Shown here one piece after another: positions 22,532 through 35,000 of a DNA stretch of 64,000 nt. The notes beneath the pieces were generated by a model. It saw only the letters and a program-made list of their open reading frames with translations, did not search any database and was not told the origin of the DNA. Origin of the DNA: Allacma fusca (Eukaryota > Arthropoda > Collembola > Symphypleona > Sminthuridae); contig OX359247.1 of NCBI GenBank assembly GCA_947179485.1, forward strand, positions 42,136,801-42,200,800. Direction: 5' to 3'. Positions within the stretch are counted from its first letter, which is position 1, and every line of letters starts with the position of its first letter. Both the position numbers and the translations under genes were made by a program.

Positions 22532-24724
22532 GATTTCCAAAAAAACTGGAGATGCGATGTTCAATAAATTGTATGTCACTGCGTAAAGTTGTAGAATAAG
22601 TATACGCCTAGGAAATTGCTAGATTCCGACTGAACTCCCGGTACCCCGGAATCGTCATGTGTGGGAAAGATGATATTCTCTAATTATCAATGCCGAGGTT
22701 AACCCAAGGTAATTTGTTCAGATCAGCTCACGGTCATAATGTTTACCTTTTCCTGGTCGGTGATACGAATATGGACTTTGGTTGTGCAATTGAGTTAATT
22801 GAATATAATTTCTAAAAGTAAGGGGAGTTATTAGATTTTGAAGAGTATGATGCTGTATTTAGTCACAATAAATGTTATCTGATTGTGAAACTTCGTCACT
22901 GTAAATATTCATAAAGAGGGTTTAGGTGATTTAATATTGAGATTGCGTAATTACAATAATAATTATTCTGAAGGGAGGTCAACTGCAATTTTGTAATGCA
23001 CCATGTAGCTCTGTAGGCGTATCGCACAATTTAAAGGATCAAAGTATCAGAGGTGATAAGAGACAATGCACCGCTGTTGTGTCATTGCATCGTCAAGTAA
23101 TGCAATAAGTGTGGTCAGTCAATGGGATTGCTGATATCAAGTCAAACAGAGACATTGAATTAGCTTGAATAAATCTTGCGAAAGCAAGAGTAAATATTCT
23201 ACAAGAAAAGGGCATAATAGTGGACAGATTTTTTCCCACTTATTGTCAGTTTTGTTAATTGTGCCATCAGCAAGTTCGTTAAGCTCAAAACATAAATGGT
23301 CATTTCTTGAGCATGCTGCTCTTGACGATCTTTTTCGATCAAGTTAAATGATCAAACGCATTATTCGAAATTATATGAAGCAAGGAAACTGAATCTGCGC
23401 TGTAGAAAATTGCAGCTGTTGTTTTACCAATGCAATGAATAAGAAACGAATCAGTAACGCGCTACAATTAATAGCTAATTAATTGTAAAGAGTAGTAAAT
23501 ATTGATCCCCCCTCTAGGACGCACATGGGAGTTACCTGTAAAATGTTTCCGTATTGATGAATCCACCAATACGTAAAAAATGTATTACAGATTTTCTGAA
23601 AATTATCTTGACGACTTCGGTTAAAATTGATTTGATGTTAGCAATGTAAAGAAATTCTACAGCAAGCAGCAATAAACATAAGGGTTTAGCAGTTTGGGGC
23701 AGGTTGTGTACCCCAAATTTACTGTCATAATTATCGAACATCGTCACTTCGCAACAAATTTTCCGAAGGGGCAGCGCTAGCCCTGTGTAACCTTAAACCC
23801 TTGGCCGATTAAGTTCATCTATGAATTCTTCCAAGATTTCAAACGAAATACCCGGGTAACTCCGAAACGGTTTGATAAATTGAACTTATTTTATAACTGT
23901 GGAAACTTTGTATTAATACTAAGTATAGGAAGTCAGAACAAAATCGAATAACTTGTTGCGTTTACATTATACCCGGGTAGTTCAGGACTAATCCACAATC
24001 ATCAACCAAATTCCACCCACCACTGGCGTACAGTAGTACAACAATGACAAAAAATAACAACAATCTAGTAAGAGTTTTATAAAATAAAATATTAAATTTA
24101 TTTTTCTCAAAAAAGTACTACAATAGTAACAACAAAAGGGCAACAATTAATCTAAAAACGATCAAGGCATGGGACACACTGACTGATACAAATAACGATT
24201 TTTATCCCACCCCAATGGGTGGTCAATTTGAAGGATTACTTAAGCGCTAAAAATTGTTTCTGATGTTTGTTTTAAATAATATAACTTCAGTAATAACAGA
24301 TTGTGGTTTGAGACTATAGTAGTAATTTCTAAGGGAAGGGATTATTTTTTCGGAACTGGAATTTTTAAATTCGTTGGCGTGTTTTAGGGATTTTTTTAAT
24401 GTAAAAAGGGATGTTTAGATTGGTTGACCTTATTTGGCAGGGATTTGACATCTTGTAGGGAAATTATTTTCGCCAACAGGGATTTTGAAAATCGTTGAAC
24501 CTTTTTTCAACAATGATTTTTTAAATCGCTAAGGACCTCCCTGTAGGGACATTCAGAAATGATCTTCCAGTGAAATTTACAACAATCCAACCCCTCCTGT
24601 AACCTTCGTTCCTATTAAAATATAGGGGAATATGTAGCGCAGAAACGCTAAAAATTAAGTCATTATATTTATATTAAAGTCAACACGGCTGTCATGACTC
24701 GGATAATACACAATAATACTTAAC
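22532..24724. other. Intergenic, no supported gene
   Basis: About 2.2 kb between the acid phosphatase and the start of the second tandem duplication. Short open frames at 23165-23347 and 23532-23747 lack any family signature or splice support. No element termini were recognised. Confidence 0.5.
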
Positions 24725-27179
24725 ATCATCAATCCTACAAATCACAATTACCATTGTTTAAATAGTCAACAAACCATTGAGCGAGAAAAAAGGATACAAC
24801 AAATGAATTACCATGAACCTGCTGCTTTGCGAGAGCACAGGTCATGCTAATCTAAGGAATATAAAATTTTATACAAAAGAACATCAAAAGAAATTCTAAC
24901 AAAATTTTGACCCTAGAACAAAAATTTCAGCCAATAATCCTCAGAACATCTTGACTTTGCACCACGTTCTTGACATTGTGACCTGGTCTAAAATAATAAT
25001 GAAACAAATTTTGAGAAAATTGAAAAACAATTTTGCTTCAAAATTGCGGAATCGTATATGTTCTATCTTCTATCGTTGTCCTTTATCTGGGTTTGGGTGG
25101 GAGAAATAGGATGTACATAGGACACCCTGAAATATTTTCTTTGGGAGCTACAGATAGCTCCTAAATTCTTGGATTTTATGGGAAAAAATTAATTTTGAAA
25201 TTGGAATTACAAGTGAATTTTAACGTGAGCAGCAACCCAAAAATCAGATAAACTCTTGACTTTTTTTTGCAGTTTGTATTGACATCTCTCGTGAGATGTC
25301 TCCCCGCTAAATCGCATGTTTAAGCAATTTATCTGTGTTTACGAAGGATTCGAGAGAAACATTTGAACTAATTATAGCAAAAGTATTAAGCAAAAAAAAT
25401 ATTTTCAAGACGCCATTTCAGAAAATAATTTCAAAAAATTTATTACAACTCCAAATTTGAGTTCAAAAACGATGTTTTGCTTTTCAGGCACTTTGGACAA
25501 ATATTCACTGAAAATTTCGTAGATTATTGCCAAATAGTTTTTGTCTTAGGTATGTCATTTTTTTAAACTTTTATGCCAAACCCCTTTAAAATTTGAATTA
25601 TTGGTGCAAATTTAAGTGACATTTAATAAAAACAAAAGAGTATTTTTCAGCTGGTAAATACATTTTTGTACTTTGATACAATTTTGACAATTTTGAGTTG
25701 AGTGGGCATCCGAAGTAACTTTTGTGCTTTCTAACAGGCTAGCCCTATTTCCATTTAAACAGGAGTCACCCAACATCAAGGTAAAATATAGATTTATTTT
25801 TATGACGTTTTATTATCAAGTGTTTTCATGAGTAAAAGCAACTTGGAAAATAATTTTTGAAAAATCAGTGACAGTTTCATGGTGGTTGTATATAGGGACT
25901 GCAAGTAGTCCTGAAACATATATTTCAAAATTTTCATTATTTCATAATGTATGGCCTTCCGAATTAATTACAAAATACTAATACCACGATATGTGTTGAA
26001 TAGCGGTAGCAATTAGTACTGAAGATAGCAAAATTAGTAACTTATGTATGTACATATAATTCGGAACTATTAGCATTGAATATTGACGGATGGATGTCAA
26101 ATTGAATGTATCTCATAACTAACATTAAGTAAGCCATTTTCAATCGAGTTCAACTAATATAGTTTTTTATTACCAAAAAAGTCCTAATTACTTATGAATT
26201 CTACTGATATTAATTCATTATTTCTCGTCATAATATATTTATTCAAACTTAATTTTAGTACATCTCGGAACATTATGGACTTAAACAATAATTTACTAAA
26301 ATTGATATATTTAACATCGACCTTCCTATGTTTTATTATTGGTTGGAGGTTCATTTTTCTAAAATTTGGTAGTAGCTACCTTTTATGTAGTATACCTATT
26401 TGTAATGGATATTCTTCTTTCTTCAAGTAATTTTGAGCTTGCCAAAATATTAATGAGATAATTAATTAGCCGTATAATAAGCATAGAGAAGCCAAAATGG
26501 AACAAAATATTACCCAATTGCGTTTTTGAACCTTTTCCCTTGGTGTTCCAAAATTATCTGCAGTTGGCAACAACCTTGTAGAACTCCCGTCAAAAACTGC
26601 GAACTGAAAAGCACTTTACTGGGTCTGCATTGGTTGCCTGAGAACATTTTGACACCCGCAATCATTGGAGATCAAAGCTGGGCAAAAAGATTGCTTTCAT
26701 CGTATCCTAAATCCTACATACATTTTATAGTTTACGAACAGCGTACATTTTGCATACATAAATTTGTCCAGAAATGCAATCATACATATATGCATACATA
26801 AATTTGTCCCGAAATGTAATCATACATATATTCATCATATAAATAAATTTATGCATAAAAATATGTACACGTGCCTATATAAGTGCATTTAGAACGTTCT
26901 GAACCTTTATATAAACTAATGAAGCATGGCTTCGCGCGTGTACATTGTTAATTAGTTAAGTTTAAAATTATTAATTTCTAGTTTCGTAGGTTTCAGTCAC
27001 AACGTATAGAAATCGTTTGCATTGCAGCAGGAAATAATAATTGCGAATACACTAATAAACACAGACCGTGCCAAGCAAATACAGATGGAGCTCGCTGAAC
27101 ATACACGGCGCATACATAATACATACCTAAATCTCCCCGGCCTTTTAAACATACATACTCGTAAATACAGTATTCATAC

Positions 27180-28286
27180 TGTCGGGTATAATTATACGCG
27201 TAGGCGTATATATGTGTATATTTGCCTCATTTGAGGCAATCTTTGTTTGGAGCCTAAGAGCTCCAGGGTTTTGAATATAGGAGCCGGTAGGCTCATTAGG
27301 TAAATTGAGGACTCGGATGAGTCTCACCTGTGTTGTTTACTGGCCAGGGTTTTTTTAGAGGCTGGCCAGGTAAATTATAATCTATTTATAGAAGTGAGGC
27401 TACCTGTCCTGACCCACTTAAATGAATTTAGTTTGTTAGTTATAAGTATTTTTTTGATGCTCCAAGTGAACACTACATATTTATAAAGGTACTCCCGTAA
27501 GTACCTGTCCCGATACATATATAGTGTATAAAGTGTAGTGTCAACTGTGAAGTGTAGTGTTTTTCCTCTGACCTGAGCCTGGTTTTGAGGTCGTCAAGAG
27601 CAGGAGGTCAAGGAGTGTCTTCTTTGTGTAGTGCCTGGTCCCGCGAAAGCTGAGGGCTATATTAGCAAGAGGCCTTCCCTGGATCAGGACTCAGTCAATT
27701 CATTATTTTCGACCCAGTTCTTTGATTTATTTGTGGAATACACTTTTGAGTTTTTGTTAGAGTAGTTACTTATTATTTTTGAGTCAATGTAGTTAAAAGG
27801 GCCTGTAGCAGGCATAATTATTATTGTAGTAATTATTATTTGAAGAGTTCCAAGTGGAGCTATTTTGTGTTGTTCTGTAATATACATTTTTTTGAAGTTA
27901 TTATCATTTTTTTGGTTGTTGTTAAATAAATAGTAACATATCAGTTACTAAAGTTAAACTTTATTTCTGAGTCTAAGTCTTCGGTCTTGATTAATTTTTT
28001 TTTGAAGACAGGCTCCTGAAATTATTTCCTCTCCTTTATCCTGTTCTTTATGTTTTTGGACTTTTCCTCAAAAGTCCGACCCTACCGCCTTTAGTGGAGT
28101 TTCTCTCCGCGAAGAGGACAATAATTATTATTGTTGGGGACCGCCACTGCGAGAACCGATCCTCCTAATCCTATTGAGTCCTGACTTTTAGAGAGGAGTC
28201 ATCGATAGAAATAATTATTAGAGTCAGGCCTGCAGTTTACATTAGCGAACATCCCTTGGATCCATTTCTCTGAAGTCTTGCCGACA
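27180..28286 (+). repeat. 5' LTR of the Ty3/gypsy element
   Basis: The LTR is 1107 bp, starts TGTCGG and ends CCGACA, with the 4-bp target duplication ATAC before it (27176-27179). It differs from the 3' LTR at about four positions by eye, which indicates a very recent insertion. It contains AATAAA within GTTAAATAAATAG, a TATA-like ATTTATAAAGG, and several short hairpins such as GCCTCA-TT-TGAGGC near the left end. U3/R/U5 limits cannot be set from sequence alone. Confidence 0.95.
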
Positions 28287-31169
28287 TTATAATTTAAGGC
28301 GCCGGGTAGTGTCCTGATATCCGTAGACCCGTGTGTGTTGGCCAAGTCTTTCTGGGAATTTCCAGCCGTTCCAGAAGTCATCCGTTTGAGTTGAGGCCAT
28401 CGTGCCACCAAGTGGTTTTTTGTGCCTTGAACTTTTGCTTTGAACTAACAATATACTTTTGAGCCTTCCCCTATGAGACTTTTTGTGTTATTTTGAAGAC
28501 TTATTTTGCGGGGTTCCTTAAACCCAGATCTATTTTCTGAACTTATTAGTGAAGTCCTATTTTGAAGTCTTGAGTACTCCGTTGATGTCTCGCAAGCTAT
28601 TTGGATCAAAAGACCAGGTAAGTAAAAGACTTAAGTATTAATTTTCTCTCCCTGTCCTTTATCTGATTTCCTGTATTTTCAGAACTGTAGAGTTCTAATT
28701 CGGATAATATTGTAGGAGTTCATTTCAAACTCATGTGAATCAGTCAGGTTATATTTTTGAAAGAATTTGGTCGTCTTTCTGTAGCTGATTGTGAGTCATC
28801 GTCGTTGGAGTGCATTTGATTTCATAATTAGTGAAGCTGTATGAATTACTTCAATTTTTTTTGTGTCATCTTTCGAAGTAAAATCTATTTTTTTGAATTT
28901 TGACAATTTAAAAAAAAAATATAAGTCCATTCGTAATTACTTGTGAAAGCCATGAGTTCTTTCCCCCTGAATTTGTAGTCAGTCTTTTTGTAAACAATTT
29001 TTTTTTGAATCGTGATTTGTAAGTCCGTTTATATTTTCTGAAATATCTGTAACTAGTTAGTTACCTGGAAGTAATTATTAATTTTTTTTTGAGTTTTGAG
29101 AGATTTGCCAATTGGAAGTCTTTACTTGTGATTACTATAAGAGTCATGAGCTTTTCTTCTGATTTGTTTTGAATTCCATTTTTCATAATAGTATTGAGCC
29201 ATAAGTTGTAAGTCTTTACTTGTGTTTAACTATATGAGATTCATGAAAGTTTCTTTTTGTCTCTGAATTTGAAGTCCATTACTAGTAATATTACCGAGTC
29301 CTAAATTGTAAGTCTCAGTTATTATTTGGAGAGATATTTCTGAAAGTCATGTCAGTTTCTTTTGACTCGGATTTGGTTTGACAATTTTTTTTACATAAAG
29401 TGCGAGTCTCAGTGTCGATTTTTCTGAAAGTCATGACATTTTTTTAAACGTTTGTTCAGTTTCTGGTAATTAGTGAATTGCCAGTCCTTGTCATCATTTT
29501 GAAATACCTGTAAAAGTCATGTTAGTAGTTTTTTAAATTGTCTTTGATCTCAAAAAAAAATTATTGAATCCTGTGTTGTAAGTCCTGGTTCTCATTAATT
29601 AGAATAACTGTAATTCATAATAGTTATTTTGGAGCTTGCATTGAGCTTTTCTTTCGACTTATAATGTTATGGAGTCGTGGTTGAGTAAAGTCTGTGGCTG
29701 ATTGTGAATACAGTTTTTTTTACTTGAAGTCTATTATGCTGTACTAAAAGTTCACTTTCATAATCTTGAGAAATCTCCCGAGTCCCGATTATTTTTGTCT
29801 TGATCAAATCCTATGCTAATTAAGATTTATTTCGAGTCATGAACTTTTGCTAGACCTCCGAGAGTAATTTATTTACATTTTTGGCTGTTTTTGGACATTT
29901 ATTTACAATTAGAGGGAATTGATCCCTGTGCGCCAATTGGGCTTGGCAAAGTTACATACGGTTGAATATTCATGATCAATCAGTGTTGACAAGTCATTGA
30001 ATTTCTTATTTGTTTGCATATTATTGCAGTCTTGAGACCCCAGAGTTGTGCAATTATAATTTTAGTGCATAATTGTACCCATTAAGCATTATATTTTGCA
30101 TTATTTTGGATTTTCATAATTTGGGCTACTAATTAGTACAGATTTTACTAATAGTAATTTGCATTAGTGAGTCCTGATCTGGAGCACACATATCATATAG
30201 ATTTAAGTGGTGTCCCTCTACTCTAATTGGGTTCTGTTTTTGTATGCTGATTTTGTTGAGAGTTGAAGTGAATATATGTACCTTCCCTTCCCATTCCTGG
30301 ATATTCAATAGATAGTCTTGATAACTATATCGACGTCGCTCACGATTGGGATTGGCGGACCACTACTGAACGGGGAACTCTGGTTTTTCCGGATAGCCGT
30401 TCGCGCGACAAGGAACGAAAGTCGACGACTGTATTGGTAATGTCAAAACGCGTGTAGTAAACGTGAACAAGTTTTCTTGACGAGACCCCGGAGGCGGCTA
30501 GCTAAATAGCTAGTGTTGCGCAGTCGGAGCTATTGATTGTTCTCCTTACCCCTACCTGTATGAATGTTGATGTGTATGTTTGATTGTGTATGAGTGTAAG
30601 CGGTTTGTATAATTTTGTGTTAATGTAGCGGCTTGCTCATATTTGGCTTCATATTGCATAGAAGGTAGTAGTAGTAGCTTGTAGCTACTAAGGGTAGTTC
30701 ATTTGGTTGTATTGCACGTGCAGTAGTAACGATCTGCATATATTCCGATTTATTTTGTGGTCCTTCGAACCGGGCTATTTTTGTGTAGTAGTGGTTTATA
30801 GCCATTTACAGTATAGCTAGGTGCTTGCTTGTGTCTACAGTTGGTTCCTTGTATCCTTATCTGCTAATATAACTATTTTTGAACCATTTTTATTTGAATA
30901 GTAGATTTTTGTGAGGAATTGCTCACAGCTTGCTTGTTTATTTGAATTTTTAGTACTTCTAATTTGTGGGAATACTCGCAAGAGTAGCTTACTGCCCTCA
31001 TTCAATTTGAATTAGATTGCAAGGTATTGTTTAAGTTTTATTAATTTAAATTTAAATCATTCCTGGTCACATTCAAACGTTAGGGTGGTTACTACTGGTG
31101 GTAGTTACCGAAGTTCTACGGTTCCTCTTTCACATCCTTCCGAGTTTGTCCGTCCCTTATACTATTCCC
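28287..31169 (+). other. Long leader of the LTR element, with tandem repeats and a splice donor
   Basis: There are almost 2.9 kb between the LTR and the first gag ATG with no long ORF. At 28585 an ATG opens 11 codons that end exactly at a consensus donor, CAG|GTAAGT (28617/28618). From about 28920 to 29660 there are about eight degenerate repeats of roughly 95 bp, each marked by (G)TAAGTC and an AGTCATGA(G) block. A good acceptor-like tract ending ATTATTGCAG lies near 30030. The leader may be spliced or structured. Confidence 0.6.
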
Positions 31170-32057
31170 ATGGATCAGAACGCAATTAATGCGGCAGTTC
31201 AAGCTGCGCTTCAGTTTTTAGCTGCTAATCCAGTCCCTGGTTTAGGAGGCAATGCCTCTAATGATTTCCATGTCATTCAGAACCTACGTAAGTATGACGG
31301 GTCGTATGTAGCTAGTTCCTGGCTAGATGAGTTCAATAGGGAACGCGGTACGTATAACCTTTCTACTACATGGGCTCTACGAAATTTAGACAGGGTATTG
31401 TTAGGTACGCCTGCTATCTGGTGGAGGTCTCAACGTGGACCTTACTTCACCGCTATTGATAGGGATCCTGCTACAGCTGATGCTACGTGGCAAGATGCAT
31501 CCCAGGCCTTTATAGGGTTCTTCAGCAATGCTAATATTAAGGAGCGTGCTAGGTCAGAGCTCGAGTCAATTAGGTTTAGAGTTGGTGATGACGCCATGAC
31601 TTATGTAACCAAGAAGGTTGACTGCATGACTAGGATGAATCCGAATATGCCTATCGATGACCAGGTCCGGTATTTGATTACTGGTTTACCTGAGGATATC
31701 AGACCATTTATAGCTGCTCGCGATGTAGATACGGTCGACCAGTTCTTTCGTAAGCTTAATAGGCACATTTCTTTGGGTATGCCTAAACATAAGAACAATA
31801 ATGGCGAGAATAGCCAGAGTCCTCAAGTGAGGAAATTTGAGTCTAAGGGCAATGAGCCTAAGAAGGGAATTGAGGGGTTGAAAGTGCCCCGATATTCCAT
31901 TGACCATATTAAGAGTTGTGTAGACCAAGAAGGGAGAAGATTATGTCTTGAATGTAAGGCTCCCGGTCATGCTGTTCGCAACTGTTTTAAGCTTGCACAA
32001 GCCCAGGGAATTACTATTCCAGCCTGGGGCAAGAAGAAAGATGAGTCAAAAAACTAG
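31170..32057 (+). CDS. gag: Gag protein of the Ty3/gypsy element
   Basis: The product is 295 aa from the first in-frame ATG at 31170 (CCCATGG context). The reading frame is open further upstream without an ATG. It is the structural polyprotein expected to form the particle and bind element RNA. The middle of the protein has the Trp-rich capsid-like region (SSWLDEF, TPAIWWRS, FIGFF). A CCHC zinc knuckle C-x2-C-x4-H-x4-C lies near the C-terminus (CLECKAPGHAVRNC). The frame ends TCA AAA AAC TAG, so the stop codon directly follows a slippery heptamer. The pol frame lies at -1 relative to gag. Confidence 0.92.
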   Translation: MDQNAINAAVQAALQFLAANPVPGLGGNASNDFHVIQNLRKYDGSYVASSWLDEFNRERGTYNLSTTWALRNLDRVLLGTPAIWWRSQRGPYFTAIDRDPATADATWQDASQAFIGFFSNANIKERARSELESIRFRVGDDAMTYVTKKVDCMTRMNPNMPIDDQVRYLITGLPEDIRPFIAARDVDTVDQFFRKLNRHISLGMPKHKNNNGENSQSPQVRKFESKGNEPKKGIEGLKVPRYSIDHIKSCVDQEGRRLCLECKAPGHAVRNCFKLAQAQGITIPAWGKKKDESKN

Positions 32058-32086
32058 GAAGCCCTGGTATGCGGGTACACAGGGCT
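32048..32086 (+). promoter_or_regulatory. Programmed -1 ribosomal frameshift signal between gag and pol
   Basis: The heptamer A-AAA-AAC (32048-32054) lies in the gag frame directly before the UAG. A 5-nt spacer follows, then a perfect 7-bp stem, AGCCCTG (32060-32066) with CAGGGCT (32080-32086), with a 13-nt loop. The pol frame is open from 32045, so slippage by -1 at the heptamer enters pol. Heptamer type, spacing and stem match the established design. Confidence 0.8.
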
Positions 32087-35000
32087 GATACTAGTTTGAC
32101 CGGTATCCAGAAGGACGACTTGTGTCAATCATGGATTGATAAGTACAGTTGTACAAACCGTTTTTCAGCTCTAGAAATAGAGGATTTACCATGCAATAAT
32201 GGTATTAGATTATGTGACCTTAAGTCGTTTGGCATAGAAGCTTGTAACGTCATTAGGTTACGGAATTTTTCTATAGTAGATGACGTAATATGGGCTGTCA
32301 CTATAGCGGGCAATCCTGATTTAAAGATCAAGAGCTTCGTAGATACAGGGGCAGATATTAGTATGGTGCATCCCGACATGCTTAGAAGGCTCGGTAATTG
32401 CTATACTAGGTACTCATGTCCTAATATTTATGCAACTCTGTCTGTTGGTAGTGAGAAAGCATGCGTCATTAATGAATACGTATTATTTGATTTAGAAGCT
32501 AGTCGCTTTGGCAGTTGCCAATGGAAGTTCGTTGTAGTACCAAATGTAACTTCAGCGCTTACCATTGGTAAGGATTTTATGTCGCATTTTGGCGCATTAG
32601 TAGATATGCGTGTTTTAAGATTGTTCTTTATGAGTCAACCCGATGATGAGGAAGACTATTTGCATTTTAATGTTAAAAATTTAAGAAGTACTACTACTCA
32701 GAACCGTCCTATACCTAAAGAGGATCCTGTTTATCCTAGTTCGACCTTTCCAACTCCTGGTTTTAAGCACCCAGTTGTTGCAGCGCCTGCTAGGCAGGCG
32801 AATTATATCAAAGCCTCAGTTAAGGGGGTATCCCATATTAAAGCTTCGAAAGAAGTACCTGTTGTTAAAGCCTCTCCTACAGGGGTACCTTATCCTAAAG
32901 CTTTGAAAGAAGTACCCTATATTAACGCTTCACGAGAAGTACCATTATTTGAAGCTTCCGCTGAAGTACCTATACCTAAAGCCTCTAAGAAAGGGGTACC
33001 ATTTATTAAAGCCTCGCCTGAGGTACCTATTTTTAAAGCCTCTATGAAAGAGGAAGTTTTTGTCAAGTCACCTGATAGGGTGAAATTATATTATGAGAAA
33101 GACGATTCTGTCAGCTCATTTCCTGATTCCGTTAAAGACTTTAAATTTTTCGATGCTAAGTCAAAAGATGCCGATTTCTATGGCCAAATAAAGGGTGAAA
33201 CTCCTATCCTTAATATATTCCCCAAGCTTGCCAAGACTAAAAGTAATTCTGTTAGTATTAAAATACCTTTCCGTATCCAACCTAAATGTATGCATAAGAT
33301 TATGGTGCAAGTAGGTGGGCGCTATACAGGGGATATCATTGTTAACCGTAACGAGGAATTATTACATAGTGAAGGTATTCTGACTGTCTCCAGCGTTACG
33401 TCCTGTGTAAATGGTAGCGCTTGCGTATGGGTTATTAATACTAATAATTGTCCAATTTTATTGCGCCCTTGTAGTGAATTCACTACTTTTGATTTATGTT
33501 TGAATACAGATAAAGTAATTTCTTTGAACACTTTAGCAGTAGGTAAAGATGAGGAAATCTCATCTAAACCTAGTAATTTTCATTTTTCTGCAGATCAGTT
33601 AGCAGAATTTAATTTTGGCCCCACGTTAAGCAATGATATGCAGGGGAAATTAATTAGCATCCTAGAAAGGAACAGAGAAGTTTTTGCCTTTACGGACGAA
33701 GAGATTCAATGTATTATAGATGGGGAAGGAAATCCTATAAAAGCCCAATTTAATTTACGTGATAATATTCCTGTAATATGCAACCCATTTAGGCACTCGC
33801 CTGAGGCTGAGCGAATTATAGAGGAGCAGTTTGACAGAGAAGTCAAACTTGGTTGGGCGGAGGACTGCAATGGTCCATATGCAGCTCCCTGTTTATTGGT
33901 AGTACGCGGAGACAAGAAGAGGGCAGTTATAGATTACCGTTTGGTTAACAAACAGATTGTCCCTTTTAGCTTCCCTGTTCCCAATCTGCATACGGTCCTT
34001 GATTCCTTTGCCGGTTCCTGTTGGTTCTCTAAAGTAGACTCTCCTGATGCATTTAAACAGATTGAGTTAGCCGAGGAGTGTCGGGATGCATTAGCTTTTA
34101 TAACGAGTAAGCGTAAGTTAAGACCTACTCGTGTCCCATTTGGATCTATTAACAGCTTAGCGATTTTTCAGTCGGTATTGAACCGTATACTGTCAGTCTA
34201 TAATTTACAAGGATTAGCCAATTATGTAGATGATAATGCTATTCACGGTCCTACATTTGATGCTCATTGTGAGAGACTCGATAAGTTTCTCGCCGTTCTT
34301 ATGAAACACCATGTTAAGTTGAGACCTAAGAAATGTTCCTTCGGCTACGAAGAACTCAGTTATTTAGGTCATATTGTAAATCGTAATGGTATTCGTATAG
34401 ATCCTGATCGCATTAAGGCGGTTATGGATTGGCCTGTTCCCAAGAATACTACGGAAATAAGGTCATTTATTGGTTTTTGTGGATTCTTCCGACGTCATGT
34501 ATGCCAATTTTCTAAGATCGCTGCACCTTTGCATAATTTAACTAAAGATGCTGTAGAATATGTATGGTCGCCTGAATGTCAGAATGCTTTTGACACTTTG
34601 AAGCAGGTTTTGACTAGAGCTCCAGTTTTAGATTTCCCTAATTCTGACGGTAAACTTGAGATTTTCTGTGACGCCTCACATAAGGCGATTGGAGCTGTAC
34701 TCATTCAGAATACTAATGGTATTCGAAGACCAATCGCGTTCTTTTCCAAATCTTTGACTAAACACACTCTGAATTGGCAAATTATGGAGAAGGAGTGCTT
34801 CGCCATAATTTCTGCTGCAGAGAAATTTAGACCCTATATTTGGGGTAGACGAGTAGATGTCTACACTGACAATAGCTCTTTACAATGGTTAATCAATTTA
34901 CGTGACCCTAGTGGTCGATTATTCAGGTGGACTGCAAAGTTAGCACCTTATTGTTTTGATATTTATCATATTCCTGGTAAGACTAATGTTGTAGCGGACG

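Noticed and set aside
21841..22700. Possible second gene from the plus-strand frame at 22162-22398
   Set aside because: It is antisense to exon 2 of the acid phosphatase and the adjacent introns and has no features of its own.
26526..26801. 91-codon plus-strand frame
   Set aside because: It crosses from the duplicated flank into the hAT-like element and shows no protein signature. The paralogous flank in unit B is not open in the same way.
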